This document shows positions 25,341 through 37,385 of a stretch of 64,000 nt of DNA, in pieces (position 1 is the stretch's first letter; every line of letters starts with the position of its first letter). The stretch spans positions 51,545,201 through 51,609,200 of the forward strand of contig OZ038422.1 of NCBI GenBank assembly GCA_964036155.1, given 5' to 3'. Both the position numbers and the translations under genes were made by a program. The notes under the pieces were generated by a model. The model did no database searches and was not told where the DNA came from. It was given only the letters and a program-made list of their open reading frames with translations. The stretch comes from Diploscapter coronatus (Eukaryota > Nematoda > Chromadorea > Rhabditida > Rhabditidae).

Positions 25341-25510
25341 CAGGATTCTAAACGGCCAAACATTTTCGATCCGGTTTGACCTGGCCCGTGGCATTTCCCA
25401 GAAAGTAGAGCCCGGTCCGAATAATTAAAAACAAATTTCAACCCAACCCATGCAATTTGCAAATTTCTCAGTCCAGTCCGCAAAAGACGGGCCGGGCAGT
25501 TAGAACACTG
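25341..25510. mobile_element. Short hAT-like MITE
   Basis: A 170-bp element with ends CAGGATTCTAAACGGCC and (reversed) CAGTGTTCTAACTGCCCGG. Near-identical 8-bp flanks, ATTATAAA (25333-25340) and ACTATAAA (25511-25518), fit a hAT target duplication. CAGTGTTCTAA-type termini followed by GGCCCG-rich sequence are known from hAT MITEs in animals. Confidence 0.75.
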
Positions 25511-27644
25511 ACTATAAATCATGCTACAATAATAAATTGAAACTTTTTTGTTAAATATAAAAAGATTATTAGTGAGCCCACTCATAACCCAAATAACACA
25601 CAAGTCCAAATTCTCTAACAAATATATCGTTTTCTCTTTTCTCACAAAGAATGGACCAGTGTGACGATCGGGTTCTATAATTCATGAACCATTCATATTT
25701 TAGAGCACACAGCAATTTTCGGATAGCAAACACGAGCCCATAAAAGATTAAGTACGAATGATGTAAGGATGGATTTGACAACTTCTTTAAAAGTCATGCA
25801 GCGGCAAGCGAAGAGTCAGAATTTTCCTTGAACCGGCTTTTTTCTTATTATTCCTAATTCCTTATATAATGATCCAGTCATATAACACCTAATGGCTTTT
25901 TAGATAGTCCAAGCGTAAAGTATGCGTTCAAAATAAAGAAATGATCGTCAGAGGGGATTACGGTAACGAATTTAAATGTCAAATTTTACGTAAATGCAAT
26001 CTAACACTTTAGTCTTCCAATATTCAGGCAATTAATGGTTATTAGAAACTTTTATAAAGGCTGAATATCTACGTAGAATTTTCGCGAATATCGAAAAAAA
26101 AAATTGTGTGAAAATGTTTAAAAATTTTAATCCGATGAATTTCGAACAATAGACGCCTGAATCAGAAAGCCCTTTGATAGTAAATAAAATTTTCAGAATC
26201 GAACATTTTAAAAAGAGATTAAATAAGCGCGCTTAAATCTGCGCTAAAATCCAAAAATCAAGATATTCCGGGTATTTCAATTGTTAGCTGTGTTGAAATT
26301 CTATGTATCCAGTATTTGATTCGGTTTCATAAACATTTCTGATATTAAAGTTAAAAGCCGATCTAAAATCTCCTTTAAGCGTTAGATGTTAAAATAGGTA
26401 CATATAAAAATCTTCAACAGAGGTTCAAAATAGTTTAAAATTGGATTCTGAAAAATGTCTTATGTTTTGATAGACAAAAATATTAAGTGCGAAATTTATC
26501 AGGTTCGAGAAAATGAGTTGTAGGGATCATTTTGATGTCTCAAACATTAGATCTAAAAATCCTCGGCTGACTAGAATTTTGCAATGTTAATAAATGTAAA
26601 GTTATGAATAATTAGGATGGTGGGATAAATTCGCATGAAAAACTTGTTAAGCTACTATGAACTGGAGGATAGTATTCATAATATTACGTCATCAGCGCCG
26701 AATTAACAACTCATCCGGCATTTGTAGGGTAGGATTGAGGGTGGGGATGTGGAAAGCTCTAAATGCGTGCAAAATGGTTAAATGTCAAATGCATCGCTCT
26801 TTTTGACATGCATAATAAATCGGTATTTTATAGAAAACACATACATACTGAAAAATAGCAAGGCTCACATAGCAATGTTAGGATCAAATGTCATGACTCA
26901 GAGTCGAGTAACTATAGATGCAAAATGAATATTTGCATTTTTCTTGCATGGTGTTCCTAGATTGCTTACGAATTATTTTTGATGCAACGATAATAATGTT
27001 TCTACGAAGTTAGACCTTCTGAACTAATGTATCATTTGTGAAAACAAAATTTGTCATCAGTTTCATTGCCTCCTGCAATAGATAATAGATACGGCGCGTA
27101 AGGCTCAGTAGTCTGAGGTTATTCTTCATCCTTCTTTCTTGCTCTAATGGGGGTCAAAATGAGCCCGTCTTTGACTTCGGACGATGGTACAGATTTTCCG
27201 AAATTTTACCGATTTCGAAGTCATTCCAGTGAAGGTAGGCTAGCATCCGCTTTCCTATTTGCGAGTAAGAATGATTTTTTGGGCAAAAGTCTCATTGAAT
27301 GGGGGGGACGAGGCGATAGACTAAAAATTGCATTGCAAACTACGCTATCGCAGAAATGTTACGAATTTACCAGAAACATTATCTTTATTCATCAAAGTAT
27401 TGAAATCAGTACTTTAAAGAATAAAGACACGACTCGTCTCGCTCTGGACGATGACCAATGACCCAGAGTATGTCGATCCCAATGATAATAGGACATTGGG
27501 CCCGAGAATATTCCGAAGGAATAAAGTTTTCAGGTTACGGGCAGAGAAAGAAATCTAACATTAGAATAAAGCTAATCTAATCGATAGCGAGAAAATCGAA
27601 AATATGTCATTGCCAAATTTTGCCCGGCCTTCAAACGTTGAGAA

Positions 27645-30030
27645 ATGTCGATTTCTGACTACAATCCGGAGTATCAGTTCACAGATGATGACGAGCAATC
27701 AAAGGATAACGGCAACAGGAACGGGAAGGAAGAGGCGCCGCCCGATCCGGAACTACTCAAAAAGGTTTCAGGAACTTATGAATAGGCCAACCTTTGAATC
27801 TTTCCAAGACAATAATTGATAAAATTTTCGTAAGATTAGCCACCCCAGGTCCGAAACTCTTCAGTAAGGTTTTTGAAGCTTCCCGAAAAAAGTTCGAAAT
27901 ATTCTGGAGCTTTATAAAATCTTTAAACTCATGTAGCATGCTCAATAAGATGATCTATGAAGTTTTTATATGGTACCAGAGCACAAGTTTATCAATTTTT
28001 ATATTCTTAATTTTCGCATCTAAATTTCTAAAACATATTTAGTAAGAAGAATTGTAGTTGGATAACTGGAAGATGAAGCTGCACGAGGAAGCGGATCGCA
28101 TCATCGCCCAGGAGCTGCTTAAGAAAGGCAACGAGTTCGACGCCATGCTCAAGGTCGATTTTGCCAAACATATTTTTAGAGAAATTTCTCGCTTTTCTCG
28201 AATTTTTTCCACCTTTTCTTGCCAAAATTTATGAGATTCTTGCACTTTTGCGCTACAAGATATTGAATTTTTGCATAAAAATAACACATAGTGTCTAATT
28301 TTTCCTAGTCGATTTCAAATTTTTATAAATAATTCAGTCTACTCCAAATTTCTCATTTTGTATAGCGTCGCCCCCATGGTATTCATTTCATCGAAATTTA
28401 GAGGTAAAGAAATCAAGTTATAAGTCAAAAATGAAGCTAAAATCGCTACAATTTCTTTAAACAATTGAAAATGTTGAGACAAAGTAGAGAACAAATTTCA
28501 GGACAAGCGGTTGGGCTACAAAAATATGCGTGACATCATCGGTTGGATCGATGCTATTTTCCCGATTCCGAAAGAGAGGGTAAAATTTTAAGAATAGGCA
28601 AAATTTCAAATGAAATTGATCAAGTTGCATTACATTAAAAATTTGGAAAAATGTTTTAGAAATTCAAATTTTTGAAAACTTCCAGAGATATAAATATTTG
28701 CTCCAGCACGGCAACGCAAGTTCCTGTTCGTCATCGACATCCTCGATATCAACGAGCACTTCAAATTCTCAGGAAAACGCCGGAAAAGAGAAGGTCGGCA
28801 AAAAGACTGAAAAATCCGATAAAGAGCCGAGAACACCCAATCCGAGAAAGGAGAAGGTCAGAGGTAGGCCCAAGAATTTTTAGTTCATTTGAAAGTTCGC
28901 CTATGACCATTTTTAAAGCTTTTTTCCTAACTGAAGGCAAACTATAATTGACACAGAAGAACTAGATGAAATTTCCAGAAAGAAGTACCAGATACGTTTC
29001 CCCCTTACCTTTTATTTTGAATTTTTGTTTTCTTGTTTGTTATCCAAGATAAAACCATAGCGACTTCAAAATGATTCATCTGCCTAAACTATAAGGGATC
29101 TTTTAAACATAGAAAGGAAAAGTATGATAAACCTGCGAAGGGATTTTTTGCAGCCCCGAAAGTGCACATGTTCGCGAGCGGCCCGATCGACGTCAACCAT
29201 CCGACCTGCGACATTTCTAAGGAGTTCGAGCTGAAGCTGCGCGAATGCGTCGAAATGCTCAATACAGTTGGTTCTCCAATTGAAAATTGCTACTTGCCTA
29301 AAAAATCGATAATTTAACGGGAAATACAACTTTCAATGCAAAAATGATCTAATTTAAGAAAACTGACAAATGACTCGTGAAATCAATTCACATTCAATGA
29401 AAAATGCAAAATAATGAAGAATCAATCATAATAATTTCAGGTCCGAATGTCGATCACGTTTAGGATTCCGCGTATCCAGGACGGAAACAATTTCGGCGTT
29501 GAAATTCAGGAGAAAATGCGTTTGGAGGTTAGCAAGTGTGAGTACAAAACGCTGAAGCTGCTTGGCATGCTCGGACGGTACCATCTTTGCAGGGCGAGTC
29601 TCATCATTAGAGTAGGACTTTTGGAGATTTCTTAAATCGAATTGTTTTTTTTTGCAGATTTACAAGAAACCTTGGGTGCTGGACTACCGCAAGGCGTTTG
29701 CTGACAGTGAGGCGATGCAGATGAATAAGCTTCGGTATGAGATTTTAAAAAATAGGTTTCGAATTTTTTTCCTATTTGAAATAAGCCCATTAGGATTAAT
29801 TCTATCACGTTTCTATCCAAAGAAAATGTAAATTAAAACAATTTTTGATGATGAGTACTTTCTTCTAAAAATTAAATTTTTATGGAAAAGTAGTCAAAAG
29901 AAAATGTCTTTCCAGATTTTCCCTGAGCGTGATGCGCTACAACATGTGTGTGCTGCACGACAAGCTGACGAAGAACATGGAGAGGATTAAAAAGCCGCGC
30001 AGACCCGCCACTAACCTCATGTACGATTGA
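27645..30030 (+). CDS. psme-3: Proteasome activator PA28gamma (REGgamma), 315 aa
   Basis: Eight exons (27645-27764, 28058-28153, 28502-28579, 28686-28863, 29154-29266, 29441-29611, 29658-29734, 29916-30030) join in frame. The C-terminal domain is diagnostic: IPRIQDGNNFGVEIQE is the activation loop and its Asn-rich core, and it is followed by LLGMLGRYHLCRASLI, KPWVLDYRKAF and ERIKKPRRPATNLMYD. The last residues dock into the 20S core. PA28gamma forms a nuclear heptameric ring that opens the 20S proteasome for ATP- and ubiquitin-independent degradation. The N-terminal helix (RIIAQELLKKGNEFDAML) is present. At 315 aa it exceeds vertebrate PSME3 (254 aa) because of an acidic N-terminus of about 40 residues and a long Ser/Thr and Lys-rich insert (exon 4) in the disordered homologue-specific loop, which may carry a nuclear localisation signal. 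Confidence 0.93.
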
Positions 30031-30289
30031 TCGATTTTATCGAATCAATTGAAATCATAGACTCGTCCATTGATAATCACAGAATCTCAAACAAATGAAT
30101 GCTTTACGAAAATCGTGCATTTCATAAAAAGTTGACTAAGTATCACAGAAACCTTGGGAAAAGTGAAAGCTACTGATTTTATTGAATGCCTTATTCTTCC
30201 AAAAGTAGAAATGCTTCAGAAAATGCGTAGAATCGCCAAAAAAAAACTCCGATATTTGATAGGTGCTTGGATTTGTCGTGGCAAATGTA

Positions 30290-30600
30290 TCAAAGATTAG
30301 GCATATTAGGCACTTCCACGTACGTCGGCACTGAATACACGATGTATCCCGATCTTATCCCGAGGTCCGTTAATTTTTTATCGTTAGGAAGAATTGTCGC
30401 TGAAATTCACTATCTTCTGAGAATTCAGATAATTTTTTCAGACCTGCAAATTGTATGCACTGTATTTCCATTGGGACGTGGGTTTCGTTCTGTATGGCTT
30501 TCTTCAGATCTGCAACTGTAGCATTGTCCTTCACGACAACTTGAATGGTGTGCCCAGCGAATTTGCGCACTTTGTTGTAGACGATCACTTTCAGCTGCAT
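30290..30600 (-). CDS. Small ubiquitin-like protein, 88 aa
   Basis: Two exons (30444-30600 and 30290-30399, 44-bp intron) join in frame to 88 aa. The protein is a single beta-grasp domain: MQLKVIVYNKV (strand 1), HTIQVVVKDNATVADLKKAI (strand 2 and helix), then LPNDKKLTDLGIRSGYIVYS, matching the L.d...L..lgI..g..I.. end of ubiquitin-like folds. It lacks a C-terminal diglycine, so it is not expected to be conjugated. The helix region resembles the U11/U12-25K (SNRNP25) type of ubiquitin-like domain, but I do not claim orthology. It converges with the PA28gamma gene, 259 bp apart. Confidence 0.75.
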
Positions 30601-31408
30601 GATTTTTTTAATATTAAATCTGAAATAAAATCATTTCTTTTCTTACTGTCAAAATGATCCAATGTCAGAAAGAAATAGAACACAATATTCAGTGTACAAA
30701 GATAATTGGCACATATTCGCATGGACGGGACATGGTTTTGACCCCCATGCAATGACCAAGAAAATGATACCAATTTGAAATTCTCCAAAGACCCGAATTG
30801 AATGGAATAAATTTGAGAAATTATATTATATGAACTAATGCATTGTAAAACTTCAAAATTTTGTTCATTACCAATATAAGGCACAACTGCAGCGTCTTTT
30901 TTTTGGTAGGTTGAAGAAGGGGGGAATATGCTGAAAGTGATAATAAAAGACTCGGAAGCGTATTGTTGATGCCGAAAGTTTGGGAGGTCAAAATGAGTTG
31001 TGCAAAGAAATTTCCCCTTGAAGTTATTTTATATTCGAAATAAACCTAGGTGACGAAAAATCTCTTTATAAAGTTTGCTTCGAAAATTTGACCCCACTTG
31101 CATCCTCTAACCATAAATGATGTGTTTCGCATTATTTGTATGATTATTGTATATTGTATGCTAATTTTGGTATATATTAGAACCTTTTACTTTTTTGAGT
31201 TGCAAATACTTCCGCTGCCAAATTGATGATATTCGACGATGTTTTTACTTCATGCTCATTGATACATACACAAATCAACAATTTTAATACATGCATAAAG
31301 GATCAAAATAAGAGTCGTTCCAATTATCAAAAGAATCATTTCATAAAAAAGAAATACTTTCAAAACAATTCGACTAAATATTTACAACAACTGCTAAACA
31401 CATGCTAT
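30601..31408. other. Intergenic spacer
   Basis: Upstream region of the ubiquitin-like gene and downstream region of the DM-domain gene. Nothing else was recognised. Confidence 0.5.
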
Positions 31409-33570
31409 TTACATATTAACCGAATCATTTTTGTCTACTGGTACGAAAAGGTAGTAGAATGATTGTGTCGTAGGATTATCTGCGTTATTCATTTGTTCTA
31501 CCAGACTAGGCTGGGACAATTCAAATGAGGGTTTTAAATTTGCCGGAGAGAAATTTTGATTTGGATTTATCTGGGTGAAATCGATGTATTGGAAATTCGA
31601 GGATTTGAGTGTATTTAGTGATTTTTCAATGACTGAATTTAAATTTAATTGCAAATTTTGAGAATTCGGATTTAAAGATGGAAAAGAGTCGTTGATATTA
31701 CACGGAATTTCGAGGTTGACTTGTGAAAATGAGAAAGAATTAGGCTGTACAACGATATTCGAAAAACTCGGATTTTGGCTTAGCATTAAATTATATGTCG
31801 GCTGGATCTGAGGTTGAATGAAAGAGTTGGCCTGATTGGTAGAGTTCAAAAAAGTAGCACCGTCATTATTGAGATTCAAGGAAAAGGTTGGGTTTTGAGA
31901 GTTAATAGATACAGTTCCATTTATCAGGGCAGGATTTTCCGGAATCGTATTTAAATTGCCACTTTGGTCTGAGATCGACGGTAGACTTGAGCAGGTTTCA
32001 GAAAGTTTCCCCGCTTGAATTTGGATTTTACCGTTCCACGCGGGATTTTCGAATGAGTTCATCATACTCGTCGTAAAATTTGGCACAGAAAAATGCGTGA
32101 TTCCAGAACTCGACTGGGGAATTTGTGAGAGTTCTAACGAATTCATGGTGCCTTGATTCGTCGTATCATTGATTGAATTTTGTGCGGACACAGAGACATT
32201 CGGCATTGGTTGGCTCGACATGTCGTAAGATGGTGGCGGTGGCTTTCTCGACTTTTTCTTCGGTGACTTTACTGGCGCTTGAGGAGATTTTTGGTGGACG
32301 CCTTCCATTGGCGAGGATAGAATTTTCGGGGTTTTCATCGAGAGTTCCTGGATTTTGGCGATATTTAGCTGCTGGGGAGGTTCATTGAGATTGGGGACTT
32401 CTTGGGATTTTTGAGCGTTCAACACTTTCTCCTGGTTGGCTCTGAGTTGAGCGACGAGTTGTTCGAGGGACTGATGAGTTCCGACCGTACCTGATTTTTT
32501 TATATAAGAAAAATGTTTTTGATATTTTATCCAGAATTAGATTTAAAAAATACCCCGATTTTCGGCTGATTTTGTCACCTGGACTTCAGGCGGAAAATTC
32601 TCTAGTGGAACGGATTGAATAGAGTGATTCGACTTGGGTTCTGAAATGTTTTTTTAATAATTATTAGATCACGAAGACATTTTATCTATTTAAAAAGGTA
32701 CTTAAAATGGCAAATTCATTTTTAATTAAGAATGATTTACTCTTCTCCTTCTTCGGCTTAGGCTCTTTTCCGATCCTTTCCTTGCTGATGGTCGGGTTTT
32801 CCTTTTCCCGACAAATCAATCGTTTCAACCGGGTTTTCTCGTTGTATTCGAACGTTTTAGAGCACTGAAAATACTTGCTTTTTCATCCAAATCTGACCCT
32901 GTCCCATATTTCTAGCTTTCCATTCGCCCTATCACTTTCAAGCGTTATTTTTTATCTTTTAAATTTATCAAAAATTATTGAGCTAGAGAGTCGTGACCGT
33001 TACCAAATTGTGTTTCTAAACTCGGTACCTTACCACGATGCTACAGTCGCTTTATTCTGCTCACCAACTAAAAATAAATGCCTTGGGGAAAGGATAAACG
33101 GAAAGAACGTTCGGAAGTGAGAGAGCGATTGAGAAGCTAGAAAAATTAGAGACAGGGTCAAATTTCGGTGGAAAACGGTATCTTTCTTTCAATTTTTTTA
33201 AACTTCAAATAACATAAACAATGACTCATTTACGTTTCATACTATCAAAATAAATAAATCATTTTAGTTTTTGTAGTTTACCAAGCGCTTTGGAAGCGAT
33301 AAATGCCTTCCATTGAAAATAGAAAGTGGCTTACTTATCGGTTTCTTTTGAAGCGTATTCATTACATCTAAAGAGTTTCACAAAAAAACTTTTTTATACT
33401 CAATCATTTGATTATATATTAGTCAAAATTATGAAAATGCTTACTTTTTCACATATACAATACCGGTAAGCGCAGTTGTTCTTGTGTTGGCTTTTCAGCA
33501 GTGTTTGGAGACCATGATTCTTGCACCGAGCACAGGATTTCGTTTTTTCTATTGATTTTACGTCTTCCAT
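31409..33570 (-). CDS. DM-domain (doublesex/mab-3 family) transcription factor, 472 aa
   Basis: Four exons (33445-33570, 32741-32864, 32554-32640, 31409-32490) join in frame. The zinc-binding DM domain spans residues about 13-65: SCARCKNHGLQTLLKSQHKN, then NCAYRYCICEK and CSKTFEYNEKTRLKRLI across the first intron. The intertwined CCHC and HCCC ligands are present. DM factors bind DNA through the minor groove and control sexual differentiation and neuron identity. The rest is unlike known domains: a basic stretch (KSPKKKSRKPPPP) and a long Asn/Ser/Gln/Pro-rich tail of more than 250 residues with many short repeats of the NP.FS type, probably disordered and possibly an activation region. The first intron contains a 285-bp inverted-repeat element. 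Confidence 0.88.
32887..33171. mobile_element. Inverted-repeat element in DM gene intron
   Basis: CCAAATCTGACCCTGTC at the left end pairs with GACAGGGTCAAATTTCGGTGG at the right, and pairing continues inward through TCTAGCTT. The interval is 285 bp with no coding capacity worth calling. Confidence 0.6.
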
Positions 33571-35699
33571 AATTAATAAATTGTAGATAATAGACAATTC
33601 CCAATCTGAAATATAATTTAAATAAAAATACTGGGAAACTTTCGATCGAAAACAAGGGATGCTAAATATAATCTGAAATTCTCAGACCAAAGATAAATCA
33701 TGAAAACGAAATTCTTACAAATAAATTTCACGGTCAAATTTTGACGAAAATATCGATTTTATCGGTATTTTCTCTACAATGGAACAAAGGATTTTCAATT
33801 CCACAAATCGAACAACTATCACATTTTAGATTGGTAAAATATTATGAATAAATAATTGAAAAAAAAATTATATTAGCCAATTTCTCTGGGAGTATTTTTG
33901 AGTACAGAGGGATGATATATTTGTGATGGTATAGATAAATTGATATTGTCTGCTCCAGTTGAGAGGGCAGCTTGAGCCATCTTTGGCTCTCAGGGAACGT
34001 GTCACTATCCTACGGACAATTTGCACAATGTGTGCAATCCCTATCTTTTCCTGTAAAATATTCAAACCATTCTTGTCCCGTTATCCTTGAGCACAAGCGA
34101 GAGAGATGCTCTTTTCCTCCACTCACCTATGTTGAAGAATAGAGGAAGAAAAATAAATGGAATATTTCAAAGGGTTATGCATACTTCGTTTCGCTTGTCG
34201 TAAGATAATGGCACGCTCCTTGACGTTGAAAGGTGGGGGGAGCTGCCATTTGAATGAAACGAACAATATTGCAGCCGAAATACCGATGATAATACGAATT
34301 TTATCATGAGGATTACAAATGTCGGGCGAAGAATTTCGTTGAATATTCATGAATTTCTGTATAACTGCGGTAAATATTACCAATGATCAAGATCATAATG
34401 TCTTTTTGATTGCGAAAATCTGGGAAATTTTCAGAGCCGAAAAATCGATAGATATTGGTAATTTTCACGTCATATAACCTGAACTATTGAAATTTCACTA
34501 TTTTATGAAGTTTCAGACTACCAAGAATCATCAGCACAAATATTTTAGACTTATTCGTCTCATTATTTTTTCGAAACATATCATGTGTATAATACATTTT
34601 TTCACATGCCAGGAGAAAGAATATTTGACAACTTCAACTACCTAAATGAATTATACCTTAGTGCCAAAACAATTCGACCTGACTATGTAGAACAAATGAT
34701 TAGAGGTCAGGTTAGTCGCCGAAGCTTAGATATAAAGTGTAAAGTGTTTATCCTAATTAGACACTCTACTCGACCATTACTAATGTGGTCATTAGATTTA
34801 CTTGATTTATTACACTAAAAGCTAGAGTGTTAATGACAGAACTACTTTTTCGTAGGTATAAAAGTAAGCGATACTTTACTGAAACTCTAATTTCAATGAT
34901 AATTTCAAGTCTAAATATAATCTGAGATACAAAACACGAGATATTGCAATGGTACAGCTATTTAAAAAAATAAGATATTTCACCAAACATGATATGTTAA
35001 CTATATGAAATGCTTCAACATGGCGTTAATCTTATGTTTCAATGATAAATAGACAAAAAGTGGAAAGCCCAGATAAATGATAAAGGGGTGATATTATTTG
35101 CCTTGGATCTCCTCGCTTTGAGAAGATAATAAAACCAGGGGCGATGGAAATGACATCGCCCGATGCAGTGAAAATGCGATGTCAAGTGGATAATCGCGTG
35201 TAACGCTTTCGAAAGGACAGGATACTGTTGGATGTCTGGCAAATTAGGAGAAAATTCGACGATGATTTGATGAGTCAAATACTAGTAAAATTAGAATCAT
35301 TTTACATGAACTTCTGGTTCGAAAGAATTGTTATTTAAAGCAAAGAAATCTTGGTCCTAAGAAATGGGAATTCAGTGCTTCTCAGTGAGTTTTGTCGTTA
35401 ATTTGAAACTTCGATGCGTCACATACTGGTATCAAAAATTGTCATCCATCATTTAAACAATTTTGAAACTTATCTTAAATTTCCTTATAAAATCTCCTCC
35501 TTAAAAAGTTCTTTACTTTATATTCTCTTATTAGTTTGAACTTATATGAGAAATGATAACTATTCACATCTATTCACAAAATTTCAGCATAAAATTTCTA
35601 AGTTATCGCATCCTTATCCAACGTCAGCTTAACTATTGAAACGGTCTGTGTGGATACCTTTGTGACTCTCATCCTTCCCCACCCAAAACTGGATCGGAC

Positions 35700-35907
35700 A
35701 GATAAATTGATAAAAATGCGCGCCACTGCCATACCTTGAGAATCCCTTATCGCGCATATATTCCCACGACATGCGCGATGATAAAATTAAGACGGATCTG
35801 ATAAATCTTCAGAATATATCTCAGACGATACTCCTTCTCCATGCTTTATCATTAACATGAAGATTTGCTGATGGTCTTATCATTGATAACGAATCAGATA
35901 TTTATCA
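35700..35907. promoter_or_regulatory. Cluster of GATA-factor sites
   Basis: Nine GATAA sites fall within 208 bp: AGATAA 35700, TGATAA 35708, CTTATC 35746, TGATAA 35779, TGATAA 35799, TTATCA 35846, CTTATCA 35876, TGATAA 35884 and TTATCA 35902. Most are the TGATAA form that nematode intestinal GATA factors (ELT-2 type) prefer. It lies 2.1 kb upstream of the DM gene start and 1.5 kb upstream of the receptor gene. Function as an enhancer is inference. Confidence 0.45.
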
Positions 35908-36362
35908 ACTTTCCCTGATGGCTAGGAAAATAAAAATGCTATTAGAGTGACCATTCCGAATGACGATAGACGATGTATGGCGTTTATTCTCATTTTCATA
36001 ATCAGGAAAAGTTAGCATAACTATATATTATTTGAATAAAATTGAGTATTTGATACAAAGATCTAGTTAGCCTATTTTATTTCTTACAACGAGGATCTTC
36101 TTTATTATAAAGCATTTTACAATATGTCGGACTTAATGGGCGTCTGGACTTGCTTTTCTCGATTTGCAAAATGTATGCAGGATTGAGTTTCTCGCATTGC
36201 TTAATGCAAGAATAATTTGCGCTTGAATAAAGCTAATATAAAGGAAAACTTTACCATTGGTTTCCCAGTTTTCCGATCGATTGGAAGACTATGTGAATTC
36301 GTTGATATGCTGAAATTTTAAAATTAACATAAATTTTAGTTTGAAATTTATCATTTCGGTGA

Positions 36363-36482
36363 TTGGAGAGAAAGTCGGTATTTATTCCGCAATTAGAAAT
36401 CGAATTTGTAGCGAAATAGTGAGTCGTGTAGAGGAGAAATGAGATGAATAGTGTAGTTTTTAAATATCAACGTTCTTTCCAA
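36363..36482 (-). mobile_element. MITE family B, copy 3
   Basis: This is the reverse-complement relative of the copies at 6349 and 12515. It begins TTGGAGAGAAAGTCGGTATT and ends with AACGTTCTTTCCAA. Confidence 0.7.
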
Positions 36483-37385
36483 TAAATAATATCATTTTTG
36501 AGCTAAGAAAATTATCAAGATAGTGAAAATAAAGGGTCGTCATTTTTTAAAACACAATCAATTGCAATATCTTTGCCACATTTAGACCATTTTATATCGC
36601 CTTTTTCATATTTATTTTATCTAAATTTTTTTTAGAAATTCTTCACATTCTAATTAAATTCGAAAGAAATCTCTAATAATGCTACACTATTTTGTGTATC
36701 CTATAAATAAATAAGATGTTTCTTCCTTTAATATGAAAAGATGAAGATTTTTAAACTGATTGATTTATGAATCTGAAATTGGGCTCGTTTGTACATACTG
36801 CAAGACATTTTCTAGTATGCGCTAAATATAAGTATTACTCATATCAGCTGTTAGTACAAAATACACAAAAGTAACTTTTGGACTTATAGAACACGTTCAA
36901 CTATAAGCGACAAACTGGAAATAAGAAATTGACGCATTGCCTTCGCGGATTTGATGATTCAATAAAATAATGATCAAACGCAATAGTAAAATGCGAAACT
37001 GTAAGAAAGAGGGAAGATTTTTCATTTTCGCGGTTCGTCAAACCCACGAAAGCAATTAGTCAATTCGCCATTTCAAAATGCTATTATATGCATATATTTT
37101 TCACCTGCCCTCATAAATAATTTTACAAAATTGATCGTTGCATGTCTGAAGAAATTCTTAGTATTTCATTTTTTGAGTTTAATAGTTTCTCGAAAAATCA
37201 TATTTCATTTCTTTGTCTAATAATTCTGAACATTTCGCTAATTTAATACTAGAGTTGTGGTATATTACATATTATATTGTTATATCTACCAGGACAAATC
37301 AGTGGTAATTGATACTCTCCACTATCAACAAGATGAATGTTACGTAGCATCCATTTAATTAAATTATAGAGCCTAAATAATTATC

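Larger units (their letters stand above)
15845..27644. other. 11.8-kb gene-poor region with scattered inverted-repeat elements
   Basis: Six-frame reading shows only short or low-quality open frames; the longest (20515-20955, minus) has no family resemblance and no coding-like composition. The region carries several non-autonomous elements listed separately (16658-16729, 21087-21422, 24031-24120, 24301-24381, 25341-25510). It also shares a motif around GCAAAATGTATGCAGGATTG at about 22326 with 36167. It may hold regulatory DNA of the flanking genes. Confidence 0.5.
33571..37385. other. Intergenic region between DM-domain and receptor genes
   Basis: No complete gene was recognised. It holds a cysteine-rich patch resembling a broken DM domain (about 33930-34110, minus), a GATA-site cluster (35700-35907) and a MITE family B copy (36363-36482). 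Confidence 0.5.

Noticed and set aside
25334..25645. 103-codon minus-strand frame
   Set aside because: It runs through the hAT-like element and its flank; the apparent coding is a by-product of GC-rich element sequence.
27147..27461. 104-codon plus-strand frame upstream of PA28gamma
   Set aside because: No family resemblance, no splice partner, and it contains runs typical of noncoding DNA; the PA28gamma start at 27645 needs no upstream exon.
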